NCBI RefSeq assembly: GCF_014836985.1
Contig: NZ_JACSPU010000002.1
Location: 372,001-436,000 of the forward strand
Source of the DNA: Planococcus wigleyi
Lineage (GTDB): Bacteria > Bacillota > Bacilli > Bacillales_A > Planococcaceae
Direction: 5' to 3'
Length of the DNA stretch: 64,000 nucleotides
The notes beneath the pieces are model-generated. The model was given only the letters and a program-made list of their open reading frames with translations, was not told where the DNA came from and ran no database searches. Both the position numbers and the translations under genes were made by a program. Positions 54,563-62,994 of this stretch are shown piece by piece (position 1 is the stretch's first letter; each line of letters starts with the position of its first letter).

Positions 54563-54601
54563 TTGTGCAAAAGACCTATGAAGGATATACTATATTAGGT
54601 C
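54563..54601 (+). promoter_or_regulatory. promoter of the secreted protein gene with overlapping dyad
   Basis: TTGTGC (54563-54568), 17 bp, TATACT (54586-54591). A dyad GACCTA (54573-54578) / TAGGTC (54596-54601) brackets the -10, suggesting repressor control. Confidence 0.5.
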
Positions 54602-54708
54602 AGGGATGGTATTTTAAGTTAATTTAAAGTGAAAAGATAGTTAATTTTTGCTTCTAAAGTATTTAAATCTCACTACCTGCTTACAAATTGGAAATAGGAG
54701 GAATACGG

Positions 54709-55170
54709 ATGTTTAAAAAGAGTTTAATCGCTGTATTATTTTCATTCATTATGGCAATAGTATTAGGTACTAGTGCGTTTGCAGTGAATAATGGTGAAGT
54801 TCTCAAAGCCGACGTTACAACAGAAATGACTCCGGAAATTGCTTCGGCATTGCTGGAAGTAGAATCGACAAATGCAAAAATTCACACTGAAATTGATAAA
54901 GCAGTAGCTAAATCTGAAAAGATGCATACTAAATTTCTTGAACAGCAAGCAAAACAAACTGATCCAGCTAAACAAGCTAAGTTGAAAGCAGACTACGATA
55001 AGAAGTACGAAAAACTCATTGCTGATTTAAAAACAAAGGCTGAAAAAATGACGCTTAAAGGAATTGAAAAGGCTGAGAAAGCCGGGTTGGTCGTTGAGAT
55101 AGAATTCGTAGAAGTTTCATTTCCTAAGGGGCCAGAATCGATTGATCCTATTCTAGTAGTTGGTTGGTAA
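54709..55170 (+). CDS. small secreted protein of unknown function
   Basis: I do not recognise this family. The 153-aa protein has a classical signal peptide (MFKKSLIAVLFSFIMAIVLG, then TSAFA before the cleavage) and a mature part that is mostly helical and lysine/glutamate-rich (NAKIHTEIDKAVAKSEKMHTKFLEQQ). The C-terminus is short and beta-like (LVVEIEFVEVSFPKGPESIDPILVVGW). GGAGGAATACGG precedes ATG 54709. Codons are AT-rich compared with gltBD, so this segment may be acquired. A strong hairpin follows. Confidence 0.75.
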   Translation: MFKKSLIAVLFSFIMAIVLGTSAFAVNNGEVLKADVTTEMTPEIASALLEVESTNAKIHTEIDKAVAKSEKMHTKFLEQQAKQTDPAKQAKLKADYDKKYEKLIADLKTKAEKMTLKGIEKAEKAGLVVEIEFVEVSFPKGPESIDPILVVGW

Positions 55171-55207
55171 TTATCTTGTTCATACAACAATACATGAAGT
55201 AATATTA

Positions 55208-55240
55208 GAGTATAGAGAGTTTTCTATACTCTCGTATTTT
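55208..55240 (+). terminator. terminator of the secreted protein gene
   Basis: Perfect stem GAGTATAGA / TCTATACTC, then a T-rich tract that leads into the HD-GYP ribosome site. Confidence 0.8.
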
Positions 55241-55260
55241 TCTGCAGAGGATGTGTGTCT

Positions 55261-56169
55261 GTGAAAGGCTTGGACATATTAACAGACGGTTATCTTGAAA
55301 AAGTGAATAATGGTGCAACGACACTGAGTCTTTTGGGACGTGGAAACGGAATTGAATTAATGAAACAGACAGTTTTATCAGATAGTATATTTATTCTTTT
55401 TCCCAGCCAAGATGAGGATTCGCAAGAGTTTTTTTATATACTGTCTGGTGAAATTGAAGCTGATATAAACGGTGAAGTTAAAAGGTTGGGGCCAGATACC
55501 TTTCTCTCTGCTAAGAACTTAGAAGGTACAGTGCAATTTAAAACTCTGACTGATTTAACTTTTCTGTCAGTTTCTACTGTTCCTGTATTCCATTATTTAA
55601 GCAATATAGTAAGTAAGTTAAAGAGTATTGGAGAAGCTGTCGAGAAAAAAGATCGTTATACATTTAATCACAGCTCTCGTGTCGCTAACTATGCGGTTAA
55701 GACTGCTTCTAAAATGAAATTGAGAAAAGAACAGATGGAAAATTTATTGTTAGCTTCCATCCTTCACGACATCGGCAAAATCAACATTCCTGAAGAAGTA
55801 TTGAAAAAACCAAGCAAATTGACGGACGAAGAATTCGAGTTGGTGAAAAAGCATCCAGGCGATGGCGCTGCCATGATCCGGGACACTCCTTATGCAGACA
55901 TCGCAGATATCGTCGAACAGCATCACGAGCGCGTGAACGGAAGAGGCTATCCTTTTGGCTTGAAAGGCGATGAGATTTTAGTGGAAGCTAAAATTATCGG
56001 CGTGTGCGATACGTTCGATGCGATGACCGAAGACAGAGCTTACCGAACCGCATTTTCTCCAGAATACGCGATGGCCGAAATCAACAATCTGGTTGGGGTT
56101 CAATATGATGAAACAGTCGTCAAGGCTTTCGAACAAGTTTTGAAAGAAGAAGGAAAGCTAAGTTCATAG
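55261..56169 (+). CDS. cupin + HD-GYP domain protein, putative c-di-GMP phosphodiesterase
   Basis: This 302-aa protein has an N-terminal cupin-like domain (about 10-110: IFILFPSQDEDSQEFFYILSGEIEADINGEV) and an HD-GYP domain (about 130-300). The latter has NHSSRVANYAV, LLASILHDIGKINIPEEVLKKP, VKKHPGDGAAMI, VEQHHERVNGRGYPFGLKGDEI and DTFDAMTEDRAYR; HDIGK, HHER and GYP are intact, so hydrolase activity is plausible. The cupin may sense a ligand. GTG 55261 is 9 nt after AGAGGA; GTG 55255 is too close. The first half is noticeably AT-richer than the HD-GYP half. Confidence 0.82.
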   Translation: MKGLDILTDGYLEKVNNGATTLSLLGRGNGIELMKQTVLSDSIFILFPSQDEDSQEFFYILSGEIEADINGEVKRLGPDTFLSAKNLEGTVQFKTLTDLTFLSVSTVPVFHYLSNIVSKLKSIGEAVEKKDRYTFNHSSRVANYAVKTASKMKLRKEQMENLLLASILHDIGKINIPEEVLKKPSKLTDEEFELVKKHPGDGAAMIRDTPYADIADIVEQHHERVNGRGYPFGLKGDEILVEAKIIGVCDTFDAMTEDRAYRTAFSPEYAMAEINNLVGVQYDETVVKAFEQVLKEEGKLSS

Positions 56170-56180
56170 ATGCTGGAACC

Positions 56181-56215
56181 AGACACCCAGACTTTTCGAG
56201 GTGTCTTTTATTTTG
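56181..56215 (+). terminator. terminator of the HD-GYP gene
   Basis: AGACACC / GGTGTCT stem followed by TTTATTTT. Confidence 0.75.
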
Positions 56216-56294
56216 CCTAAAATGTTTAAAAATCAGTGATTTAGTCAATACTTTATACACAGTGATTATACAAAAACGAAGAGGAGAGATTCAA

Positions 56295-56945
56295 ATGGCC
56301 AGAAATTCATCAGGTGGTATGTTTGGAAAACTTGTATTGATCGGCCTTGGTGCTGTAATCGGTGCAGCAATGACTCAGCAGAAAACGCAAACAGGCGAAA
56401 CCTCTCAAACCAGCAAAGCAGATATGAAAGCGAACATTAAAAAAGGGCTTGATCGCTTAAATGAGCAATCAGGCGGTATGGTGGACAAAGTGAAGCCGAC
56501 AGTCAATAAAGCGGTGGAAAAAGTGAAAACGGCAATTGATGCACAGCAGGATATGATGAACAAAGAAAAAGATGCTTTGGATAAAGCGAATAAAACATTA
56601 CAGGATGATGTTGGCGGCAATGTCGACAAATCGAGCAGTTCATCAACTGATCAGTCAAAGACGAGCTCTACCGGCAATGTTTCCCCTAACACCAATAAGC
56701 CGACAGGCGGCGTTTATGGAGGAAGCACGGAGTATACAGAATCCTTGAAAAAAGATGTTGATGATTCGTCGAGTACGGACAGTTCTACATTCGGCAGCAC
56801 TGGATCTACCGGCAATACTTCTTCTGAAGCCAATAAACCATATGGCGGAAGCACGGAGTATGCGGATTCTTTGAAAAAAGACTTATCGAACCAGTCGAAG
56901 AAAAAAGACGATTCTTCTTCAAATGATTCCACATTCGGGAAGTAA
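56295..56945 (+). CDS. YtxH-like protein with serine/glycine-rich repeats
   Basis: This 216-aa protein has a short N-terminal hydrophobic glycine-rich segment (GGMFGKLVLIGLGAVIGAAM, residues 7-26), as in YtxH proteins, and then a helical region (about 40-105). A low-complexity tail carries two related units with a STEYxxSLKKDxxxxS core (GGSTEYTESLKKDV and GGSTEYADSLKKDL) separated by SSTFGSTGSTGNTSSEANKP. The length and tail are unusual for the family. ATG 56295 follows GAGGAGAGA. It is monocistronic between terminators. The role is unknown; stress or envelope association is a guess. Confidence 0.7.
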   Translation: MARNSSGGMFGKLVLIGLGAVIGAAMTQQKTQTGETSQTSKADMKANIKKGLDRLNEQSGGMVDKVKPTVNKAVEKVKTAIDAQQDMMNKEKDALDKANKTLQDDVGGNVDKSSSSSTDQSKTSSTGNVSPNTNKPTGGVYGGSTEYTESLKKDVDDSSSTDSSTFGSTGSTGNTSSEANKPYGGSTEYADSLKKDLSNQSKKKDDSSSNDSTFGK

Positions 56946-56968
56946 ATTAGGTATAATGGAACAAAGTT

Positions 56969-57005
56969 AGCTATGCGCGTTTCCAGAAGCGGCATAGCTT
57001 TTTCT
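56969..57005 (+). terminator. terminator of the YtxH-like gene
   Basis: AGCTATGC / GCATAGCT stem, then TTTTTC. Confidence 0.82.
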
Positions 57006-57051
57006 TCATTTATTTTTGTCTGAATATTCTACGTATTAGGGGGTTGTTTAT

Positions 57052-58509
57052 TTGTTTAAGATGTATTCTACAGGGGCGTTTTTTGATGAAATGTTTACAC
57101 CGAATGGAAAGCCGAAGTCTCATTACCAAAAGTTTTTCGATGTACTTCAGAAGTTTTCGAAAGATGAGCTGCGTGAAAAACATGAAACAGCTCAACTGTC
57201 TTTTCTGAGGCAAGGCATCACTTTCACTGTTTATAACAACAATGTCGGAACGGAAAGAACCATGCCTTTTGACTTTGTGCCCATCATCATTCCATCTGAA
57301 GAGTGGGAAGTGGTGGAAAAAGGAATGGTCCAGCGCGCGGAAGCGCTCAATCAGTTTTTGGAGGATGTCTATCACGATAAGCGCATCCTGAAGGATGGGA
57401 TTGTTCCCAGACATTTAGTTGAAGCGAATCCATATTATTACGACGAACAGGTAAAAGACATCGACATTCCGCTGAAAAATCATATTTTTCTAGCCGGTAT
57501 TGATTTGATCCGTGATGAAAACGGGAAATATCATGTGCTTGAAGATAATTTGCGTAATCCATCAGGGTTGTCTTATGTGTATCAAAACCGGTACGTCATG
57601 CGTCAGGTTTACCCCGAGTTTTTCGCCAGCCAATCGGTTCATACCCTCGAGCATCAGCTTTCCCATCTCCATCAGGCGATATTGGACCATGCGCCGGAAT
57701 CCAGAAAAGACAAGGCCTTTGCTGTTCTGCTGACTCCTGGGATGTACAATTCCGCATATTATGATCATGTCTTTCTAGCGCAGCAGATGGGCATCGATTT
57801 GGTGGAGGGCCGAGACCTGATCGTTAAAAAGAACATTGTCTACATGAAGTCAATCCGGGGGTTGAAACGAGTCGATATCATCTACCGCCGGATAGACGAC
57901 GATTACCTGGACCCCGAAGCGTTTCTCGCTGAATCTGCGTTAGGGGTTCCTGGTTTGCTGCTGGCTTATAGAAAAGGCAATGTAGCGATTTTAAATGGCA
58001 TTGGAAATGGAGTGGCAGATGACAAAGCCATCTATGCCTATGTGCCGGAGATGATCCGGTATTACTTGAATGAAGAACCGATCATCGATAATGTCAAAAC
58101 CTATCTATTGGATAAACCGGAAGAGCGGGAGTGGGTGCTCGATCACTTGCATGAATTGGTGGTGAAAAATGTCGGTGCTTCGGGTGGCTACGATATGTTG
58201 GTCGGACCGCATGCATCAGAAGAATTGATTGAAAAGTTCCGTGAGAAAATCATTGAAGCCCCTCATCAGTATATTGCCCAGCCGACCATTAAACTGTCCA
58301 GGGCCCCTGCGTATCAAGGAGAAGATTTTTATCCTTGCCATGTCGACTTAAGGGTTTTTGTCGTTCGGGGAGTAGATACGCATGTTATGCCAGGCGGGCT
58401 TTCACGTGTTGCCTTAAAAGAAGGGTCCCTGGTTGTGAATTCTTCGCAGGGTGGCGGCGGGAAAGACACATGGGTGTTTAAGAAAAGAGAAGAAGAGGGG
58501 GACGCCTAA
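57052..58509 (+). CDS. circularly permuted ATP-grasp protein (type 2)
   Basis: This 485-aa protein belongs to the circularly permuted ATP-grasp family (former DUF404/DUF407). Motifs are FFDEMFTPNGKPKSHYQ near the N-terminus, FLAGIDLIRDENGKYHVLEDNLRNPSGLSYV (about 147-177), GRDLIVKKNIVYMK, RVDIIYRRIDDDYLDP, LAYRKGNVAILNGIGNGVADDKAIYAY and VVKNVGASGGYDMLVGP. The family is predicted to ligate amino acids or peptides, but no reaction has been established to my knowledge. The start is TTG 57052 after AGGGGG. Its stop overlaps the next start (TAATG), so the two are translationally coupled. Confidence 0.9.
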   Translation: MFKMYSTGAFFDEMFTPNGKPKSHYQKFFDVLQKFSKDELREKHETAQLSFLRQGITFTVYNNNVGTERTMPFDFVPIIIPSEEWEVVEKGMVQRAEALNQFLEDVYHDKRILKDGIVPRHLVEANPYYYDEQVKDIDIPLKNHIFLAGIDLIRDENGKYHVLEDNLRNPSGLSYVYQNRYVMRQVYPEFFASQSVHTLEHQLSHLHQAILDHAPESRKDKAFAVLLTPGMYNSAYYDHVFLAQQMGIDLVEGRDLIVKKNIVYMKSIRGLKRVDIIYRRIDDDYLDPEAFLAESALGVPGLLLAYRKGNVAILNGIGNGVADDKAIYAYVPEMIRYYLNEEPIIDNVKTYLLDKPEEREWVLDHLHELVVKNVGASGGYDMLVGPHASEELIEKFREKIIEAPHQYIAQPTIKLSRAPAYQGEDFYPCHVDLRVFVVRGVDTHVMPGGLSRVALKEGSLVVNSSQGGGGKDTWVFKKREEEGDA

Positions 58510-60380
58510 TGCTTAGCCGCGTGGCAAATTCTTTGTATTGGATGTCGAGAAACGTAGAGAGGGCAGAGAACAACGCCCGTATTTTGGATGTACAATTGCT
58601 TCAGATGATTGAAGCGGCAGACGAAGAGTTGATTCGGGATAGCGATTGGAAGTTGATTTACGAAATATGCGCTTCGACAGCAACGATGGAAAAGATTAAG
58701 TCTCTGCCAAGCTATCAGGAAGACCAGCTTGTCCACTACTTGGCTATGGAAGAAGCTAATTTTAATTCAGTAGCGAGTTGTGTGAGAGTCGTCCGTGAAA
58801 ACGCCAGAATCAGCAGGGACCACATTCCGGATGATTATTGGGAAGCCTGGAATGGCTGTTACTTGATTTTGCAGGAAATGGATCAGCAAAGCTGCACTGT
58901 CAAAGAAATGCGTGAATTTCTTCAACATGTCAAGCTAACCTCGCTGACCACACAAGGAATCGTGGAATCCTCCATGTCGAGGGGAGTCGCTTACCAGATT
59001 ATCAAAATCGCCAAATGGCTGGAACGCGCAGAAAAGACAGCCCGAATTTTAAACGTCGTTTGTGAACGTACGAGAGAGCGGGTTTTGGAAGCGCAATCCG
59101 AGGATTATTATTATTGGCTGGCTGCGTTACGGATGACCAATGGCTACAATGCTTACTTAAAAGTGAATCCCCCGCAGATGAACCCGAAGAAAGTATTGAC
59201 TTTCCTGATTGCCGATACGAATTTTCCGCGTTCGATCCGCTATTGCCTTACGCATGTCCGCAAAGCAATCGATGAGTTGGAAGGCGGGAAAATTTCTCAT
59301 TATTCATGGCAGCTTTATGCGAAACTGGACCAGCTCCAGGAAGAATTTGAAGCCATCAATATTGATGAACTGAACTCAGATGAAATTATGGATTTTCTGA
59401 ATGATTTTCAGAATGGCTGCAATGAAGTTGGCCAGATTTTTTCAAAAACCTATTATTTAAGCGATTCCGAGACCAAACCGATGGAGTCCAGCCAATCACA
59501 GAGCATGGGCGCGAAAGGAATAACATCTATGAAATATAAAGTTGAGCATACTAATATCTTTCAATACGAAACAATTGTAGACCAAAGCATGAACTCGATC
59601 CGGCTAAAGCCGAGAACGGATGAATGCCAACGCTTATTGTCCTACCGGGCGGAGATTACACCGGCTTCCCTCACCAAAGAGCATATCGATATTTGGGGCA
59701 ACCATGTAGAAACTTTTTTTATCGCTGAGCATCACCAGCATTTAGAAGTGAAGACGACATCCATCGTCAGCATCCAAAAAAGTCCCTTTATTCATCGGAT
59801 TGATTATTCGCCAGAAATGAGTGCCATTTTTCATTCGCAATTATTCGGAGAACATTACCTGGCCTTTTTGAGTAATACAGCGTATACGTATTTATCAATG
59901 GAGCAAATGAGCCAAATCGACCGTGAGCTGGGTATTATGAAAAATCCAGTGCAATATGCGATCGACGTGATGGAGTATATTCACCAGCATTTCACTTATG
60001 ACGGTGAATCAACGACGGTCAATACAAAAGCGGAAGAATCTTTTGAATTAAGAAAAGGGGTTTGCCAGGACATCACGCATGTGATGCTCGGCATTCTTCG
60101 CAGCAAGTACATACCGGCCCGTTATGTCAGCGGCTATTTGTATGTGGGGGAAAATTCGGCACTTGTCGGGGATGCTGCGAGCCATGCATGGGTGGAAGTG
60201 ATGGTCCCTGGCATTGGTTGGGTAGGTTTGGATCCAACGAATAATGTAGAAGCTCTGGAAAATCATATTCGTGTTGGCGTAGGGCGGGATTATAATGATG
60301 TCAGCCCGGTGCAAGGGGTTTATCGCGGCGGCAGCCAGTCCTTGGATGTTAAAGTTTCAGTGAGCCTGATGGATCAATAA
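58509..60380 (+). CDS. alpha-E domain fused to a transglutaminase-like cysteine protease
   Basis: This 623-aa protein joins two families usually encoded separately. Residues 1-325 form an alpha-E domain (former DUF403): MLSRVANSLYWMSRNVERAENNARIL, SRGVAYQIIKIAKWLERAEKTARIL. Residues 341-623 form a transglutaminase-like unit with its usual beta N-domain (YKVEHTNIFQYETIVDQSMNSIRLKPR). Its catalytic triad is complete: Cys in FELRKGVCQDITHV, His in ASHAWVEVMVPG and Asp in LDPTNN. At the junction an in-frame ATG (59529, residue 341) lies 9 nt after AAAGGA, so the transglutaminase could also be made alone. The alpha-E/ATP-grasp/transglutaminase linkage is a known predicted peptide-modification system without assigned function. 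Confidence 0.88.
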   Translation: MLSRVANSLYWMSRNVERAENNARILDVQLLQMIEAADEELIRDSDWKLIYEICASTATMEKIKSLPSYQEDQLVHYLAMEEANFNSVASCVRVVRENARISRDHIPDDYWEAWNGCYLILQEMDQQSCTVKEMREFLQHVKLTSLTTQGIVESSMSRGVAYQIIKIAKWLERAEKTARILNVVCERTRERVLEAQSEDYYYWLAALRMTNGYNAYLKVNPPQMNPKKVLTFLIADTNFPRSIRYCLTHVRKAIDELEGGKISHYSWQLYAKLDQLQEEFEAINIDELNSDEIMDFLNDFQNGCNEVGQIFSKTYYLSDSETKPMESSQSQSMGAKGITSMKYKVEHTNIFQYETIVDQSMNSIRLKPRTDECQRLLSYRAEITPASLTKEHIDIWGNHVETFFIAEHHQHLEVKTTSIVSIQKSPFIHRIDYSPEMSAIFHSQLFGEHYLAFLSNTAYTYLSMEQMSQIDRELGIMKNPVQYAIDVMEYIHQHFTYDGESTTVNTKAEESFELRKGVCQDITHVMLGILRSKYIPARYVSGYLYVGENSALVGDAASHAWVEVMVPGIGWVGLDPTNNVEALENHIRVGVGRDYNDVSPVQGVYRGGSQSLDVKVSVSLMDQ

Positions 60381-60525
60381 CTGGAAACCGTAGACATGGG
60401 AATTTTCTTCAGCACCATCGATTTTTAGAGCGGGATAAAACTTAATAATCGTTTAACAGCAGAATTTTCTAATCCGTGCGATAATAGGAGAACCTGAAAT
60501 TTTTGAACGGAGATGGAGAGCAAAC

Positions 60526-61971
60526 ATGAATACGAAGCAATTTAAAGAATACGGCATAAGTGAACCGATCGTGAAGGCCCTTGAGGGGCTTGGATATACT
60601 GAACCGACAGAAGTACAAAGAAAAGTCCTTCCTGTCGCATTTTCAAAAACTGATATAACGGTGAAGTCTCAAACAGGAAGCGGGAAGACAGCTGCATTCG
60701 GAATTCCGATCTGCGAATTGGTCGATTGGGAAGAAAACAAACCCCAGGCCTTAATTTTGACACCGACACGGGAATTGGCGGATCAAGTGAAAGAGGATAT
60801 AACGAACATCGGCCGATTCAAACGCATCAAAGCAGCGGCGGTTTATGGCAAACAGCCTTTTGCTTACCAACAGGCTGAACTCAAGCAGAAATGCCATGTG
60901 GTTGTTGGGACGCCGGGTCGTGTGCTGGATCATATTGAACGTGGTACGTTGAACTTGGAACGCATCGAGTACCTGGTTCTTGATGAAGCGGACGAAATGT
61001 TGAATATGGGCTTTGTGGAACAAGTGGAAGCAATCATCAACAAATTGCCGAAACAGCGCATGACTATGCTGTTTTCAGCAACATTGCCTGAAAACGTAGA
61101 AAATCTGCAAAAAAAATACATGATTGATCCGAAGCATATTGAAATTGCTTCAACGGAAACTTTAACCGCTCGAATCGATCACTCCTTGTTTGTTGTAGCG
61201 GAACAAAAGAAATTTTCATTGTTGCGGGATGTGACCATTGTTGAGAATCCGGACAGCTGCATCATTTTCTGCCGGACCAAAGACAATGTCGATTTTGTCA
61301 TGGAACAGTTGGAAAAACATTATTACACGTGCGATAAATTGCACGGCGGCATGATGCAGGAAGACCGTACTGCTGTTATGAACGATTTTAAACGAGGTGA
61401 ATTCCGTTATTTGGTGGCGACTGATGTTGCTGCCCGTGGGATTGATATCGACAGCATTACGCACGTCATCAACTATGACTTGCCGATGGAAAAAGAAAGC
61501 TATGTACACCGCGCAGGCCGCACAGGACGTGCCGGAAAAACAGGGAAAGCAATTTCATTTGTGACACCACATGAAGACAAATTCCTGGCTGAGATAGAAG
61601 AGTACATCGGCTTTGAAATTCCGCGCAGAACGGCACCTTCACCGACTGAAGTGGACGGAGCTATGCTGGACTTCACTGAGAAACTTGAAAGCCGTCCAAA
61701 GCTGAAGAAAAACAAAAATGAGCAAGTCAATAAAGATATCCTCAAGTTGTATTTCAATGGCGGCAAGAAAAAGAAACTTCGTGCTTTTGACTTTGTGGGT
61801 ACATTAACAAGCATTCCGGGAGTGACAGCTGAAGATATCGGGATTATTAAAATACAGGATTCGGTGACATACATTGATATTCTGAATGGCAAGGGTCCGA
61901 TGGTCTTGAAGGCGATGAAAGATAAAACCGTTAAAGGTAAAACACTAAAAGTGCATAAAGCCAATAAATAA
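60526..61971 (+). CDS. dbpA: DEAD-box RNA helicase DbpA/YxiN
   Basis: This 481-aa protein has Q-motif [12 protein letters not shown], motif [13 protein letters not shown], motif [11 protein letters not shown], motif III FSATLP and motif [12 protein letters not shown]. The C-terminal 75 residues form the DbpA/YxiN RNA-binding domain ([51 protein letters not shown]) that recognises hairpin 92 of 23S rRNA. It acts in late 50S assembly. ATG 60526 follows GGAGATGGAGAG. A terminator follows the stop. Confidence 0.94.
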   Translation: MNTKQFKEYGISEPIVKALEGLGYTEPTEVQRKVLPVAFSKTDITVKSQTGSGKTAAFGIPICELVDWEENKPQALILTPTRELADQVKEDITNIGRFKRIKAAAVYGKQPFAYQQAELKQKCHVVVGTPGRVLDHIERGTLNLERIEYLVLDEADEMLNMGFVEQVEAIINKLPKQRMTMLFSATLPENVENLQKKYMIDPKHIEIASTETLTARIDHSLFVVAEQKKFSLLRDVTIVENPDSCIIFCRTKDNVDFVMEQLEKHYYTCDKLHGGMMQEDRTAVMNDFKRGEFRYLVATDVAARGIDIDSITHVINYDLPMEKESYVHRAGRTGRAGKTGKAISFVTPHEDKFLAEIEEYIGFEIPRRTAPSPTEVDGAMLDFTEKLESRPKLKKNKNEQVNKDILKLYFNGGKKKKLRAFDFVGTLTSIPGVTAEDIGIIKIQDSVTYIDILNGKGPMVLKAMKDKTVKGKTLKVHKANK

Positions 61972-61977
61972 GCTGGG

Positions 61978-62008
61978 ACTGCGAGCCAAAAAGGCTCGCA
62001 GTTTTTTT
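61978..62008 (+). terminator. terminator of dbpA
   Basis: Perfect stem ACTGCGAGCC / GGCTCGCAGT with T-run. Confidence 0.92.
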
Positions 62009-62152
62009 ATTTCCAAAGAAATAAAAAAGCGATGTACCATATGGTATGGTATAAAGAGTCTTGTTTTTTTACATAATTTAGGTTTAACATAAGGACATCA
62101 TAATTCATATGTCACAAAATGAAGCGGTATTGTAATGAAACATGCCCTTTAT

Positions 62153-62169
62153 TGTTACATGCCTGTAAT
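62153..62169 (+). promoter_or_regulatory. WalR box
   Basis: TGTTAC-ATGCC-TGTAAT fits the WalR consensus TGTWAH-N5-TGTWAH exactly. It covers the -35 region of an extended -10 promoter (TGC-TATTTT, 62177-62185), the usual place for WalR activation of yocH-type genes. Confidence 0.7.
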
Positions 62170-62219
62170 ATTCCCGTGCTATTTTAATTGTACTTAGAAA
62201 AAGCAAAGGGGATAGCAGA

Positions 62220-62786
62220 TTGAAAAAACTATTGGCAGTCTTAAGTTTTGCACTGATTTTATTCCTAGCAACTTCGATTCAAAGTTCAGCGGCATCAAAT
62301 GTGTATACAGTAAAAAGCGGGGACACATTATATAAAATTTCAAAATCTCAAAAAGTATCAGTCAGCAATTTGAAAATCTGGAACAATTTAAAGTCCAATA
62401 CGATTCATCCAAAACAGAAACTTAAATTGAAAAAACCGGCTGCTAAAACAGTTTCGAAAAAAACGACTCCTTCACGTTCAACAAGCGGAACAGTCGCAAA
62501 GGAATTCACAGTGAGCGCCACTGCATATACAGCTTCGTGTAAAGGATGTTCAGGCATTACACGCACAGGGATTAACTTGAAAAAGAATCCAGGGCTGAAA
62601 GTCATTGCAGTGGATCCAAAAGTTATACCTCTAGGGACGAAAGTTCATGTGGAAGGCTATGGATATGCTGTTGCAGGTGATACCGGCGGTGCTATCAAAG
62701 GGAAAAAAATCGATGTCTTCATTCCGACCCAAAGCAAAGCGCTTAAGTGGGGACGCAAAAATGTTAAATTAAAAGTATTGAAATAA
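62220..62786 (+). CDS. secreted LysM + 3D domain protein (YocH-like cell-wall hydrolase)
   Basis: This 188-aa protein has a signal peptide (MKKLLAVLSFALILFLATS...SSA), one LysM domain (about 28-72: YTVKSGDTLYKISKSQKVSVSNLKIWNNL) and a basic linker. A C-terminal 3D domain (about 100-188) follows with VSATAYTASCKGCSGITRTG and IAVDPKVIPLGTKVHV, plus the DxGGAIKG-K-IDVF motif of MltA-type lytic enzymes. It should bind and cut peptidoglycan. The start is TTG 62220 after AAAGGGG. A WalR box upstream supports control by the WalRK wall-homeostasis system. Confidence 0.9.
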   Translation: MKKLLAVLSFALILFLATSIQSSAASNVYTVKSGDTLYKISKSQKVSVSNLKIWNNLKSNTIHPKQKLKLKKPAAKTVSKKTTPSRSTSGTVAKEFTVSATAYTASCKGCSGITRTGINLKKNPGLKVIAVDPKVIPLGTKVHVEGYGYAVAGDTGGAIKGKKIDVFIPTQSKALKWGRKNVKLKVLK

Positions 62787-62789
62787 GTG

Positions 62790-62823
62790 AAATCCGGCTC
62801 ATGAAAATGAGCCGGATTTTTTT
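62790..62823 (+). terminator. terminator of the LysM-3D gene
   Basis: Perfect stem AATCCGGCTCAT / ATGAGCCGGATT with loop GAAA and a run of T. Confidence 0.93.
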
Positions 62824-62875
62824 GCGTTCAGCAATTGACTACTGGGGAATTGCGGGTAAGTAACTTCACAGAAAG

Positions 62876-62901
62876 ATTTAAAAAAATTGGAAATAGGGTA
62901 A
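62876..62901 (+). promoter_or_regulatory. SigB-like promoter of the carotenoid gene
   Basis: ATTTAA (62876-62881), 14 nt, GGGTAA (62896-62901). A SigA-like TATAAT also lies at 62936, with a poor -35. In Staphylococcus aureus the carotenoid operon is SigB-dependent, which supports the reading. Confidence 0.6.
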
Positions 62902-62994
62902 ATTCAAATGAATAGTCTTTTTTAAGGTTAGGCGGTATAATATTTGTATAATTAATGTAGAATATATAAGGCAATTTGAAATGGAGGCATCTTT

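Larger units (their letters stand above)
54284..54708. other. 425-bp AT-rich intergenic region with dyads and a promoter
   Basis: After the gltD terminator it holds a possible 10-codon open frame (54408-54440, with AGGGGAGGG before its ATG), a dyad TTACAGT/ACTGTAA (54502-54526) and a promoter with an overlapping dyad (54563-54601). The base composition is clearly AT-richer than that of gltBD. Confidence 0.55.

Noticed and set aside
56250..56275. Third CarH-type operator before the YtxH-like gene
   Set aside because: Two TATACA cores are present but 13 bp apart, out of the 11-bp register.
57052..60380. Glutathione or cyanophycin synthesis genes
   Set aside because: The ATP-grasp is of the circularly permuted type and the neighbours (alpha-E, transglutaminase) do not fit those pathways.
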